Below, one piece after another: positions 36,016 through 47,723 of a DNA stretch of 64,000 nucleotides. The notes beneath the pieces were generated by a model, which saw only the letters and a list, made by a program, of their open reading frames with translations, had not been told where the DNA came from and ran no database searches. Origin of the DNA: Bothriochloa decipiens (lineage: Eukaryota; Streptophyta; Magnoliopsida; Poales; Poaceae); the NCBI GenBank assembly GCA_023333625.1, contig CM041628.1, forward strand, positions 76,208,030-76,272,029, in the 5' to 3' direction. Each line of letters starts with the position of its first letter. The first letter of the stretch is position 1. The position numbers were made by a program, and so were the translations under genes.

Positions 36016-39000
36016 ATGGCCCCCATCCTCCAGCCTGCCGAACCCTGGCGCCCGTCGACCATAACACGGCAGAGGTTGATCGAGCTGGTGGGAGAAGGAC
36101 TTCTCCGCCCCATCACCGATCCGACTCGGCCAGAGTGGATTGCACCGCCGAGGAGCCACCTGGAGCCAAACCCACCGAAGGGCTACGTGGTGAGCTTCCT
36201 CAAGTACCACCGTCATGGGTTCGGAGCGCCCCGGAGCGAGTTTATGCGGGGGCTGATGAACTTCTACGGCGTTGAGCTCCAACACTTCTCCCCCAACGCC
36301 ATCTCCAACGCCGCCATCTTTGTGGTCGTCTGTGAGGGCTACTTAGGGATGGTGCCACATTGGGAGCTGTGGATCCATCTCTACAAGGGGGAGTGGTTCG
36401 CCTCTCCGGTGGGACCAGACGTGAGGCGGATCATCAGAGCGGGCTGCCTCAACTTCGCACTGAAGACAGGCAAGTTAGATGTGCCGCGTGAGTACATCCC
36501 CACCGGGTTGATGTCCAACCACGCCCGGTGGGACAAGCAATGGTTCTACCTCTACGATGAGGAAGGCTACCTAACACCGTACACCGGGCGGCTCATCATC
36601 GAGCGGCCATTCAACTAGCCGCATGGTGTGACGGGGGATCTTCAACGTCGACTTTGACCCCTCACCGCCATGATGAGGACCCTTCGAGAGGTAGGCCTGA
36701 TGGCGGGTGTGGTGGTCTCGGCCTTCCACAATCGACGGGTGCTCCCCTTGATGGAGCACCCGCTGCGGTTGGACAAGATGCTCCCCGTGGTGGCGACCGA
36801 GGTGCTCGAGAGGTGCTGGATGTCCAGCGAGGAGATATCCGTCGTGGAGATTGTCGCACGAGTGAAGGAGATGGTTGTAGGTTCAATCAGGGCGAAGGAC
36901 ATGAACCGCCTCCCCATGCAGCCAGAGGAGGGGTACCTCAACCTGGTGAGTGCCTGGACCTACGCTTTTCGTGTTTATGTTTCGCCCCTTTTTTCCTTAC
37001 TCTTGTCTTTGTGACTGAGTGCCTTCATGCAGGGGGGATTGACTACTGGAGATCAAGGCCCCCATTGAGGGAGGATGCTCCCAATCATCAGGTAAGATGC
37101 TTCGATGCCCAGCAGGAAAAGAGGCGCAAGGATGAGGAGAAGAAGAAAAAGGACAAGAAGCTCAGGGAGCGCGAAAAGAAACACCGTGCGCAGCGGAGGC
37201 GCGACGGGCTCCCAGAGGAGGAGTCTCCCTCAGAGGATGAGGGAGACAAGGATGATGATGATAATATCAATGTCGAAGGGGTGGCGGGACGTCTTGAGCT
37301 CCTTCTGTCTGGTCCCTCCCGCACCGACGGTCTTCCGGTGTAGGAGGATGCGCCGGAGCAGCGTGCCCCTCAGCCGACGTCGTCGGCCTCGGAGTGCCTG
37401 CGAGGGAAAAGGTCAGCCGAACCCTCGACTCGGGGAGGTTCATCCTCATCCTGTTGTACTCACAATGGGACCCCGCCCACTTCGACCCAGGAGACCCGGT
37501 CCCGGTCATCGGCGCGGGCGGAGCAGAGTCGTGCCCAGGAGACCTCGTCGGAGCGGGAGGCACGGAGACCCCACCGGAAGCCTATAGCAGCCCTAGCCCT
37601 GGGAAGAGCTCGGCTTTGGGTGGGGCCTTGAGGTCTGCTGACGGCTCAAGGGGGACCCGAAAGGTCTCTATCCCCTTTGGGTAAGTGTTGTCGATTTAAA
37701 TTTCTTCTCGTTGCTTCCCCATTCTGTGGTTCATTAAGTTCTCTGCTAACCTGCTTTTCGTCTAGGCCAAAGCACCGTATCGAGGAGGCAACCCTTGTGC
37801 CAGCTAAGTGGCTCAGGGTAGACGCGGCCACAAAGATGAGGGCCTCAGTCACAGGTGCGACGTCGAGGCCCTTGGCACTGTGGGAGGCGAAGTGGCTGTC
37901 CTTAGCCCTCGAGGCTATGGCTCATGGTAGGCTGACGGGTTCTGCTCTTGCTGTTGGGTTGAGCGACTCGAGGACCATGATGGGTGGCGACTCTGAGCTG
38001 AGGAAGACACAGGAGGGAAGGAGTGCTCCCTTGATGTCGACGTCCGTGGTCCCCGAGCTCGGCACGGTGCTAGGGAGCGAACCCACGGCGTCGGGAGCTC
38101 CTGACCTGGGCCAACCCGAGGTCTCCGTTTCCATGCTTGAGGTGGGAGCTTCCGAGGGCCACGAGCTGGGAATGGAGGTAGCCCTCATTGACTTTGAGGG
38201 TGAGAAGGCCATCGCCCCTCCCCCCTCGACGGGAGAGCAGAAGCCATGGCCGACGGGGCTACACGAGCTGGAGGCCCTGCGGGAGCAAGAGTAGGAGGCC
38301 TTGTAGGAAGAGGAGTTGCCGTGGGCACAGTAGGAGGAGAAGAAGTCGCAGGAGTAGCAAGAAGAGGAGTAGCTGACCGAGGGCCGACCCCAGCATCAGC
38401 AGGTGCAGCAGACACCACCGGGGGACGCGACGCTGCTAGACCTATCAGTGCAACAGCTGCCCAAGCCATCGGAGGGGGAGGAGACCTTGGGACACCCAAA
38501 ACAATGGGTGTCCGTGATCACCCTCGATGAGCTATTGACGGAGCAAGAAGCGGCATTGAAAGCATTGATGGTTCTGCATCCACTGGGGGCGCAGCTCGAG
38601 GAGAAAACCTCGGCACTAAACCCGTCAGGAGACATGTTGATGGTGGACTTGCTGGCCTTGGAGGAAGTGACAGCCTTGACCCCACCGTCGCCGCCGAAGG
38701 CACCTGAGCCAGCGTTGAGCCAGCCACCACAACTGTCGACGGCGCCATTGGAAGAGCCAGTGATTTCTGGTCCATAGGCGGAGGGGTTGGAGGAGACGGT
38801 GGTCAAGAGTCCTTCTGCTTTTCGACATCAAAAGGAAGGAGAGGATCCCCCCTGCATGTTGGAGTAGTCATCGCGTTGGGGGCTCCTGGCCCGTTGAGGA
38901 GGTCGACTTCTAACCCCGGGCTGGGAGATACCAGCATCGCATCAGAGTTCCCCACCCCAGCCGAGTTGGTGGAGCGCCATGGTGCCTCACGCGACGTGGT

Positions 39001-40562
39001 GGATAAGATCGAGTCCTTGGCATGAACCAAGGTCAAGACAGTCCTCCCACATTGGGGCAAGGAGCGCGTCATGCTCCAGGAGCTCGGTGACTCCAGTGCT
39101 GCCAGGATCATGATGGATGACCCAGCGGAGGTCAAGCACTGGGAGGACGTGGAGCGGTCCCGGGCATGGCTGCAGCACATCCTCAAGCTAGGCATCGAGC
39201 TTGTTGGAAGTCTCGACCAGATTCTCGTGGGAAGTCCCTGTTTAGATCACACATGGTTTATGTATTTCTCCGTATGGATCGCCTTAACCCTCGATTTCCT
39301 ATTTCTAGGACGTGCGGAGGCGTTCCCACTCCAAGTCGTACTTCCTCCATGAAACACATAGCATGCAGGAAGAAGTGCTTTGCCAACTTGAGGTCGGCCG
39401 ATCTGCTCAGAGCAAGGTGGCTGAGGTCAAGGAGGAGGTGAAGCAGGCCAAGGAGGAGGCTGCCTGGGTGAAGGAGGACAACGTGGCAGCTCGGGGCGAA
39501 GCCGCCCAAGTCAAGGAGGAGCTCCGGTGGGACAAGGAGGAGGTCAACGCGGCCAAGGGTGAAGCAAAGAAGGCCAAAAGCGAAGGCACTCGCACCCAAG
39601 AGCGTGTCAAGCTACTCGCGGAGGAGGCTCAAGGCTCCGTGGAGCATATCCGCTTGCTCGAGGCCAGTCTGGCTCAAGTCTCCATGGCGCGTGACACCCT
39701 CTCCACCTTGGTCAAGGAGGAGAAATGTCGAGCCGATAGCCTAGAGGCCAAGCTTGAGGCGATGAAGGCTACCCTTCGAGAGAAGGAGCAAGCCATCATC
39801 TTGGCTGGTGGCACCCTTGAGACCCTCCGGTGTGAGAAGACAGACGTGATCCAAGCTTTTAAGGAGGCCCAGCAGGAGCGAGACGAGGTTCGAGAGGAGC
39901 GTGATGCCGTGCTGGAGGACCGCAGTGCCCTCAAGACCCGCTGTGCCAGTAAGTTCCTTGGTGGGCTCTGACCTTTTTCTTTCCATACGACTTGTTTAAC
40001 CCTTGTTTTGTCTTTTAGGCCTTGAGACCGAGCTGCTTTCCACCTAGGCCACCGCCAAGGTGCTGCAGGAGAGCCTCGTGGTGGAGGAGGCGCTTCTCGG
40101 CGGTTCTAGTCTCCATCAACAGGCTCGGCACCTCCTGGAAGGTTGAGCCCATCGAGGAGGCTGGAGAAGATATCTCGGGGGGCTGCATTTGTCGACCGGC
40201 TCTACCATCTCAATGCCATCCTTCGGGATCACGTGCGGGAGGTGCTTCACACCGGCATGAAGCGGGCACTGGCGGTGGTTTCCTCTGGCTTCGTCTTTGA
40301 CATGGACATCGTCGCCCAAGGCTTCGTCCCCGACATCTCGAAGACCGATGTCGAGAACGAGGAGTGATGCCGAAGGCTAATCCAGGATGCTGAAAGGCCG
40401 GGGGAAGCACTGGAAAAGCTGTTCAAGGATGAAGTCCTCCCCCCGAAGATGAAGGGTACACCGTCGAGGAGGGCGGCGTTGGAGACGGTGGAGCAGCCCT
40501 ATAGGGCAAAACTAGGCGAAGGTGCCCGTGCAAATAAGTTAGTTTTTGTAACTTATATTTAG
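36016..40562 (+). pseudogene. E2 antisense accessory gene (gypsy-type transposon domain), decayed
   Basis: I start it at 36016 (MAPILQPAEPWRPST). The in-frame region upstream lies on both sides of the TATA box and so is not coding. Exon 1 carries the PF04195-like domain (RPITDPTRPEWIAP, GFGAPRSEFMRGLMNFYG, LQHFSPNAISNAAIFVVV, CEGYLGMVPHWELWIHLY) and stops at 36618. A related stretch resumes at 36670 and reaches a good donor at about 36952 (GTGAGT), with an acceptor at about 37031. The next exon is highly charged (KRRKDEEKKKKDKKLRERE, an acidic run at about 37230-37275). Further GT-AG introns fit at about 37680-37770, 39228-39310 and 39951-40019. Frame 39312-39971 is a long coiled coil. The last piece (about 40143-40562) has FVDRLYHLNAILRDHVREV. 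Several frames are broken. The intact protein's role is unknown; a gag-like or chromatin role would be speculation. Confidence 0.78.
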
Positions 40563-40678
40563 TGTGGCTTCGAGGGCCTTTAAAACATCTATGCATCTAT
40601 CATAATGCATTTGGATATTTTAAGTTTGAGCCTTCTCTGTTTTCTTTCGCCTAGATTTTGCTTTTTTGACTAAGTGTT

Positions 40679-41010
40679 CGACGCATGCTCGTATCCCTCG
40701 AGGAGGGAGCGAGTGGAGGTACCACAGCCTTGAGGCGTAGAAGAGCTCTCGGCTCGACAGCCCTCGACCCTTAGGGAATTCGAGGCATTTTCTACTTAGT
40801 CGTGAAGCATATCGAGGTGTAGGAAAGAAGAGACGCTCAAGTTTCGATCACCTGACTTTTGCTTTTCGACTAAGTGTTCGACGCATGCTCATATCCCTCG
40901 AGGGAGGGGGAGCAAGTGGGGGTACCATAGCCCTAAGGCGTAGGAGAGCCCTAGGCTTGACAGCCCTCGACCCTTAGGGAGTTCGAGGCATTTTCTACTT
41001 AGTTGTGAAG
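40679..41010. repeat. E2 spacer: two tandem ~189-bp units
   Basis: GACTAAGTGTTCGACGCATG begins at 40679 and again at 40868. The block through CGACCCTTAGGGA(A/G)TTCGAGGC and ATTTTCTACTTAGT is duplicated with small differences. It lies between the end of the antisense gene and the end of pol, the same place as the repeat-rich spacer of E1. Confidence 0.85.
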
Positions 41011-41231
41011 CAAAAGGAGATGCTCGAATTTTGAAAAATCGTTCGTGCTTTTTAGGAACTTAGGGGGTTGCCCCCGTTAGCCCCCGAGGGAGGCTTGACT
41101 CTGGCGAGACAGGGTCGAGGCTACCTCTTGCATGTACAATAATGAGTTTGAACTTATAATCGAAAGTACTTCTTATATTTTTCATGCGAAAATGTATGAA
41201 ACATGCGAGAATGTACGAGGGCATCGGCGCC

Positions 41232-42599
41232 CTAGGGGTAGAAACGACATAGCTGTTCGATGTTCCATGCATTGGTGAAGGTTTCGCCCTTGTAGTTCGC
41301 TAGCTTGTACGTTCTAGGCTTTAGCACCTCAGCTACAGTGTATGGGCCTTCTAATGGTGGAGTCAGCTTGTGACGCCCCTTGTTGCTCTGTCGTCAATGT
41401 AGGACGAGGTCTCCAACTTGAAAGTCCCTCGAGCGCACGTACTTGTCGTGGTAGCATTGAAGTTTCTACTGATACCTCGCGGAGTGAATCAGCGTCATGT
41501 CCCGAGCCTCCACGAGCCGGTCGATGGCGTTTGCGAGGGCTTCTTTGTTGGTTTGCTCGTTGTAGGCCTTTAGTCGAGGGGAACCATACTCGAGATCAAT
41601 GGGGAGGACGGCCTCGGACCCATAGACCAAGAAGAATGGTGTGAACCCTGTGGCTCAACTAGGTGTTGTCCTTAAGCTCCACAGGACCAAAGGTAGCTCC
41701 ACGGCCCATTTCTTTCCATACTTGTTAAGGCGGTTGAAGATTCTCGGCTTGAGGCCCTGTAAAATCATGCCATTGGCGCGCTCGACCTGGCCGTTAGTTC
41801 GAGGATGAGCAACCACGGACTAGTTTACACGGATGTGATGGCAATCGTAGAAATCCAAGAACTTCTTGCCAGTGAACTGTGTGTCGTTGTCAGTGATGAT
41901 GACGTTCGGGACCCCGAAGCGATGGATGATGTCGGTGAAGAACTCGACCGCCCACTCAGAGCGGATATTACCGATAGGCCGGGCTTCGATCCACTTGGTA
42001 AACTTGTCAACAGCAACGAGTAGGTGCGTGTACCCCTTGGTTTTCCTCTTGAGAGGCCCCACGATGTCGAGCCCCCAGACCGCGAACGGCCAGGTGATGG
42101 GGATCATCTGTAGGGCGTGAGCTGGGAGGTGCGTCCGTTTGGCATAGAATTGACACCCCTTGCATGAGCGGACAATGTTGATGGCGTCAGAAATGGCGGT
42201 TGGCCAGTAGAAACCCTGTTGGAAGGCGTTGCCGACGAGGGTCCTCGGTGCTGCGTGGTGGCCGCAAGCCCCTAAGTGTATGGCCTCGAGGAGCCTCCTG
42301 CCTTCTTCGATAGTGATGCAGTGCTGAAGGATACCTGATGGGCTTCGCCTGTAGAGTTCCTTGCCATCACCGTAGATGATGTAGGACTTGGCCCGTCGTG
42401 TGATCCAGCGAGCCTCGGTCCGGTCTTCCAGGAGTTCCCCTCGAATGAGGCAGTCAAGGAAAGGGACTCGCCAATCCGGATGTGGGCTCGACGGAGGAGG
42501 TGTCCCCTCGATCTCCATGACTTTGGCCCCGGTCGAGGGGACCTCGGTCGAGGCCACGGGGTCGAGTTTTGAGGGTGTGGTGCCAGCCCCCGTGCCCAA
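41232..42599 (-). pseudogene. E2 integrase (nearly complete, with stops)
   Basis: Frame 42599-41820 contains the zinc-binding region (EAIHLGACGHHAAPRTL, CKGCQFYAKR) and the core with WGLDIVGPLKRK (first Asp) and VIITDNDTQF (second Asp). After an in-frame TAG at 41820 the same region continues with AHPRTNGQVERAN, so the catalytic Glu is kept, unlike E1. The C-terminal part (GSEAVLP-type block, then a GPYTV..VL..RTYKL region) runs to a natural-looking stop at 41232 after EQLCRFYP. No chromodomain is present. The product would join element DNA to the genome. Confidence 0.9.
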
Positions 42600-43307
42600 G
42601 TTGACGGAGGGCTCGAAGAGGTCTCTCGAGAATACATCTGGAGGGACAGTACCTCGAGTTGATGCGATCTTTGTGAGCTCATCCGCAGCTTTGTTGTAGC
42701 GTCAAGCAATATGATTGAGCTCGAGGCTGTGGAACTTGTCTTCCAGCTTGTGCACTTCATTGCAGTAGGCTTCCATCTTGGCGTCATGGCATCACAAGGC
42801 CTTCATCACTTGGTCGATGATGAGTTGCGAGTCACATCGAACGTCAAGGCGTCAGACCCCGAGTTCGAGGGCAATACGCAACCCATTGACAAGAGCCTCG
42901 TACTCCGCAACATTATTAGAAGTGGAAAAGTGGATGCGAATGATGTAGCACATGTGAACTCCGAGGGGTGAGATGAAGAGCAAGCCCGCACCTGCTCCTG
43001 TCCTCATGAGCGACCCGTCGAAGTACATTGTCCACATCTCGGCTTGGATTTGAACTGGCGGCAGCTGGGTGTCGGTCCACTCAGCGATGAAATCCACCAG
43101 CACCTGAGATTTGATGGCCTTCCGTGGTGCGTAGGTGATGGTCTCGCCCATGAGCTTGACCGACCACTTAGCAATCCTTCCAGTAGCCTCCCGGTTTTGG
43201 ATGATTTCACCCAAGGGGAAAGAAGACACCATGGTAACCGGGTGGCTGAGGAAGTAATGCTGGAGCTTGCGACGTGTAAGGACGATGGCGTAGAGCAGCT
43301 TTTGCAC
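42600..43307 (-). pseudogene. E2 RNase H (decayed)
   Basis: Frame 43307-42852 starts in the connection region (MQKLLYAIVLTRRKLQHYF, GRIAKWSVKLMGETITYAPR) and enters RNase H with MWTMYFDGSLMRTGAGAGLL (first Asp) and NNVAEYEALVNGLRIALELG (Glu). It stops at 42852. The remaining half, including a second Asp region and the hinge before integrase, is in another frame down to about 42600. Confidence 0.85.
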
Positions 43308-44485
43308 CTACGGGTAGCAGGTCTTGGTTTTCGAAAGCACTTCACTGACGAAGTAAACCGGCCGCTGGGCGGGCAGGGCGTGCCCTTCCTCTTGCCTCTT
43401 GATCACTATGGCCGCGCTGACCACCTGAGTGGTCGCAGTGACATAGAGGAGGAGAGGCTCGGGGGGTTCAGTCGACATCGCCGATTGAGGAGGGACGAGG
43501 ATCGGGGCAGAGGTCAGCATGCTCTTGAGCTTGTCGAGGGCCTCCTCAGCCTCCGCGGTCCAAGTGAAGCGTTCAGATTTTTTCAAGAGGTGATACAGGG
43601 GCAGGGCCTTTTCCCCCAAACGTGAGATGAAACGGCTGAGAGTCGTGAGGCAGCCCATGACCCTCTGTACACCCTTGAGATCTCGAATCGGCCCCATTCG
43701 TGTGATAGCTGCGACCTTTCAGGGTTGGCCTCGATCCCGCGTTGGGAGACGATGTATCCGAGGAGCATGCCCCGAGGCACTCCAAAGACACATTTCTCGG
43801 GGTTAAGTTTGATATTCTTGGCTCGAAGGCACCCGAATGCGATGTCGAGGTCATGGATGAGGTTGTCGACTTTTTTGGATTTGACCACGATGTCATCGAC
43901 ATAGGCCTTGACCATGTTGCCTATGTGTCCGCCGAAGACATGGAGCATGCATCGCTGATACATCGCCCTAGCATTTCAAAGGCCGAAGGGCATGGTGACG
44001 TAGCAATACATGCCGAAAGGTGTGATGAAGGAAGTCACGAGCTGGTCGGACTCTTTCATCTTGATTTAGTGGTAGCCGGAATAAGCATCAAGGAATGAAA
44101 GGATTTCACATCCCGCGGTAGAGTCAACAATTTGATCAATGCGTGGTAAAGGAAATGGAACTTTGGGACATGCTTTGTTTAAGCTAGTATAATCAACACA
44201 CATCCGCATTTTTCCATTCTTTTTCTTAACTAACACGGGATTAGCTAACCATTCGGGGTGATGAACCTCCTTGATGAATCCAGCCACCAAAAGCTGGTGT
44301 ACTTCCTCGCTGATGATCCTGTGCTTCTCCTCGTCGAAGCGGCGCAGGCGTTGCTTCATCGGTCTGGACCCGGCTCAGATTTCCAAGGCGTGCTTTGCGA
44401 CTTCCCTCGGTATGCCTGGCATATCCGAAGGACTCCACACAAACATATTGGCATTTGCGTAGAGAAAGTCGATGAGCACTACTTC
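43308..44485 (-). pseudogene. E2 reverse transcriptase (decayed)
   Basis: Continues in phase after the amber codon at 44488-44486 with EVVLIDFLYANANMFVWSPS and MPGIPREV. Then MKQRLRRFDEEKHRIISEEV, ANPVLVKKKNGKMRMCVDYT, PRIDQIVDSTAGCEILSFLD, and after a stop at 44066 the palm with MPFGL, NARAMYQRCM and the catalytic YVDD box at about 43900. The connection segment 43697-43308 (SRFISRLGEKALPLYHLLKK, RPVYFVSEVLSK) is in another frame. There are several nonsense codons (for example the TGA near 44381 and the stops at 44066 and 43308). Confidence 0.9.
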
Positions 44486-45784
44486 CTATTTGCTCTCGAG
44501 GTCGGCACTGATCGTCAGCACCTTCTCGCCAGAGCAGCTCGGGTCAAGGGGGACTTTCTTGGTGTCTTGCGCTGGCTCGAAGTTGCCGGCGTGACGCTTG
44601 GGGTCGGGCACCTCGTTGGCGAGGCGCTTGAGGGTCGAGGCTATCATTGCGTTTTTCTTGACAGCCTCTTCGTACTTGACGCATTCGATGTCACAGTCAT
44701 ACGCGTGCTCGTAGGAGGAGCCGATGGTGATGACGCCTCTGGGCCCTGGCATCTTGAGCTTGAGGTAGGTGTAGTTTGGGATCGCCATGAATTGCGCGTA
44801 GCCAGGTTGGCCGATGATGGCGTGATAAGTTCCATGAAACCTGACCACCTCGAAGGTGAGGGTCTCTTTCCTGAAGTTGGCGGGGGTGCCAAAGCAGATG
44901 GGAAGGTCGATGCGGCCGACAAGAAGAGCCTTCTTTCCTAGTATGACGCCATGGAAGCCCCTGACGCTGGGTTGGAGTTGGCACCTCTTGACCCCCAGGA
45001 GGTCGAGGGTCTCAAGGTAGATGATGCTCAGGCTGCTGCCACCATCCATGAGGACCTTCGAGAGGTGGGTGTTGATGATGATCGGGTCGACGATGAGCGG
45101 ATAGGCTTTGGGGTTAGGGACATGATCCTGATGGTCATTGCGGTCGAACGTGTTGGGCGCATCGGACCAGTCGAGGTAGTGGGGTGTCACGACTCGGACG
45201 GAGAAGACCTCTTGACGCTCCCTCTTACACTGACGAGGCGTGAGCTGGGTCGAGAGGCCTCCGTAGATCATGTAGCAGTCGTAGACTTTGGGGAATTTTC
45301 TGTCTTCCCCATTGTCTCCCTCATTGCCGCCCTGGTCTTTCTTATCATCACCCTTCTTGATGCCCAGTTGCTTGAAGTGCTTTCGAAGCATGCGGCAGTC
45401 CTTGAGCTTGTGTTTTGCCCTGTCCTTGTGATAAGGGCAGGGCTCCTCGAGCATCTTGTTGAAGATGGCCCCCTCGGGGGGACCAAGAGGTTTTTTGCGC
45501 TCGGCTGCTACGACGAGGTTGTCGTCTACAACCTCACGCTTGCCTTGCTGATTCTTATTATTCTTGTTGTTGTTCTTCTTCAAACCTTTGCTTGAGCCCC
45601 CAGCATTGGCTGCCAGTGCCTTTCCCTTGTCCTTCTCATCATCGAAGAAGGCTCCAACCGCCTCCTCGCTAGCCACGTAGTTGGCGACCACATCCATGAG
45701 CTCGTCGACGGTGTTGGGGCGGTTACGCCCCAACTCGTGGACTAGGTCCTTGCAGCTCGTACCCACAACAAATGCTAGAATCAT
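44486..45784 (-). CDS. E2 gag C-terminus plus protease, 432-codon open frame
   Basis: The longest intact stretch of E2. Residues 1-60 end the capsid (LVHELGRNRPNTVDELMDVV). A lysine/asparagine-rich linker follows (about 75-105), then a zinc-knuckle-like CPYHKDRAKHKLKDC (about 140-155). The protease has LMDGGSSLSIIY as active site (about 247-258), with GRIDLPICFGTPANF and GTYHAIIGQPGYAQF. It ends SADLESK at TAG (44488-44486), and the reading frame continues unchanged into RT. E1 has the identical AAA-TAG-GAA context at this junction. The start at 45784 is only the first Met; the true frame comes from upstream gag, cut off by a TAA just before. It is part of a defective element, so expression as a protein is doubtful. 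Confidence 0.85.
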   Translation of the reverse strand: MILAFVVGTSCKDLVHELGRNRPNTVDELMDVVANYVASEEAVGAFFDDEKDKGKALAANAGGSSKGLKKNNNKNNKNQQGKREVVDDNLVVAAERKKPLGPPEGAIFNKMLEEPCPYHKDRAKHKLKDCRMLRKHFKQLGIKKGDDKKDQGGNEGDNGEDRKFPKVYDCYMIYGGLSTQLTPRQCKRERQEVFSVRVVTPHYLDWSDAPNTFDRNDHQDHVPNPKAYPLIVDPIIINTHLSKVLMDGGSSLSIIYLETLDLLGVKRCQLQPSVRGFHGVILGKKALLVGRIDLPICFGTPANFRKETLTFEVVRFHGTYHAIIGQPGYAQFMAIPNYTYLKLKMPGPRGVITIGSSYEHAYDCDIECVKYEEAVKKNAMIASTLKRLANEVPDPKRHAGNFEPAQDTKKVPLDPSCSGEKVLTISADLESK

Positions 45785-47317
45785 GTCAAGATCAGAGATG
45801 TGGGGGAGTTCAATTTAGAGCTTGGAGAAACATTGAGCGAAGTCATGAAGAGACTCCTCTGGTTTCTGCTTGCAGTTGTGTAGTTCCCAGGAGTTTCCAG
45901 GACGCACGTAGGTACCCTTGAAGTTCCCCTCAAAGATCCGGACTAGGTCGACCCAGTTGCGAATCTGGTCAGGGGGAAACTCCTCGAGCCACCTATGCGT
46001 GGTGTCAGATAGGAATAGGGGAAGGTGACGTATGATCGTGCGATCATCACGTGCCCCGCCCGCCTGACAAGCCAGTCGAAAATCGGCTAGCCAGAGCTCG
46101 GGTTTGGTTTCGCCGTTGTACTTGACGACGCTTGTGGGGGGTCAAAACTTGTCGAGCAGCTGGGCGTTGCAGATCGTCCTGCTGAAGACTCGGGGACCCG
46201 GTGGCTCCGGGGCCCGTCAGTCCTCATCGCTGTCGTAACGCCTCCCATGATGGGCGCTGTACCCTCGATCCTCGGCGTCCCCGTGTTTGCGCTTGCGGTT
46301 CTCGATGATATCGAGGCGCGCGTCACGCAGGACGCGGTTGTCGATGATACGATCTTGGGCTGGTGTCTTCTTCGCTCGGGGGGCCGCCTCTTGATCGACC
46401 GAACCCTCCCTTTTAGGCCAGGAGGGCTCGTCCTGCGGTTCGAAAGCTGCCCCTCTTGAGCTCTCGGCTTGTTGAACAGCAGCAACTTGGAGGAGACCCT
46501 CGATCTCGTGTTGTATCCGTCGAGCTTGTGAGTTGGATGGCGTGGGCATATTACGCAGAAGCATAGCCACCATGATAATGTTCTAGCTTGCTCGAGGGTA
46601 ATGGTTGACGAGATGTTCGGGTGCCCCGCCCTCGTTGATCTGCCAGTTAACCTCTCAGGCCCTGGCTCGGGCTCTACCGCCGGGTGGCGGTCGCTCCTGC
46701 TCGAGGGTTCGCTCGAGCTAGCGCAATCGTTCCCAGTCGTCAGCGAGTTTAGCCTACAACTCCTGAATTTGTGCCAGCTATGTGTCCTGCTCGTTAGGAT
46801 GGGGGCACGCCTCTCGGGGTGCGACTGGTTGTCGATCCTCTGCTCTGGGGAGAGCCCCTCCCGCTGCAGCGGTAGCTGCATCAGCCATCGGATCGACAGT
46901 GTCCTAATTGGATGCGTCGTCACCGTCGATGTGGAGACACTCGTGGGTAGAGCCCCAATGGTCAGAGCCGGAGTCGGGGTCGCTGCAGTAGAAGACGGGG
47001 AATTGTCCCCGCGCCTCCTCCTGCAGCTGCTATCAGAGTGTGCCGACGGCGTACCTCCGGGGGCCGGGCGCTCTCCCGAAGTCCAAGTCCTCGGAGCCGG
47101 CATGACCGTCCCCACGTCCGTTATTGCATGAAGGAGGGCACTTGGGCGGTCCCCTATCGTGCTCATGTTGGTGTGGGTCGAGGTCAAGAACGTCTTTGCG
47201 GCGTTGTTGAGACCGAACGGGAACCATTGATGATGGTCGAACAGCTTGTGCGAAAGTAGGCTCGATGGAGTGGGGGTTGCACGCATCGGGGGAGCTTCGG
47301 GCCCCCTCGACGGGCAT
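45785..47317 (-). pseudogene. E2 gag N-terminal part (decayed)
   Basis: In the same frame as the 44486-45784 segment I read, from 47317 downward, VDPMADAATAAAGGALPR (near 46890), a coiled-coil-like LAQIQEL.AKLADDWERLR region with stops, frame 46573-46217 (LLRNMPTPSNSQARRIQHEI to HHGRRYDSDED), and then the capsid domain: KYNGETKPELWLADFRLACQ, RWLEEFPPDQIRNWVDLVR, FEGNFKGTY and KPEESLHDFAQCFSKLEL, with a TAA just before 45784. At least five nonsense codons interrupt it. The product would be the structural capsid protein. Confidence 0.82.
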
Positions 47318-47723
47318 ATTGCAAAAGTGAAGTTGGGGCTGCCGTGGAGCCCTGTCGGTCCACCCTCTGCTCCTGAACTCAGGTCAGATAATCCCCCAAC
47401 ATGGGGCTCCTCATCACCGATCGGGTGCGAGGGGAATTCGGCGGGCACCAACCTCGACTCAGGTTGATGGCGATGTCGGCGTCGATCGCGCCACCTTCTG
47501 GTTGCGGCAGCATGGTGGCGAGACTGACGAGTGGCCCCTCCTGAGCATGGGGGCACACTGCGACCTCCGCTTGGGTCACTGATGGAGAGCAGGGTCATGT
47601 TGTAGCCCTGACCGAGGAACATGAACTCCAGGCTCTCGAACCAGATCACCGTAGCGCAAGGAAGTGGTGAAATAGAGTCGCCCATCCAAAAAAATGGCGG
47701 GAAATCATTGGTAACACGTAGGA
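47318..47723 (-). other. E2 leader between primer site and gag
   Basis: About 400 bp. It is open in another frame (part of a 551-codon run from 47742 to 46087), but it has no recognised domain and downstream that run is a shadow of gag. Probably leader RNA; a short leader peptide is possible. Confidence 0.5.

Noticed and set aside
41342..45595. Plus-strand open frames over E2 pol (for example 43044-43625, 44258-44941, 44951-45595)
   Set aside because: Mirror images of the minus-strand gag-pol coding sequence, without motifs of their own.
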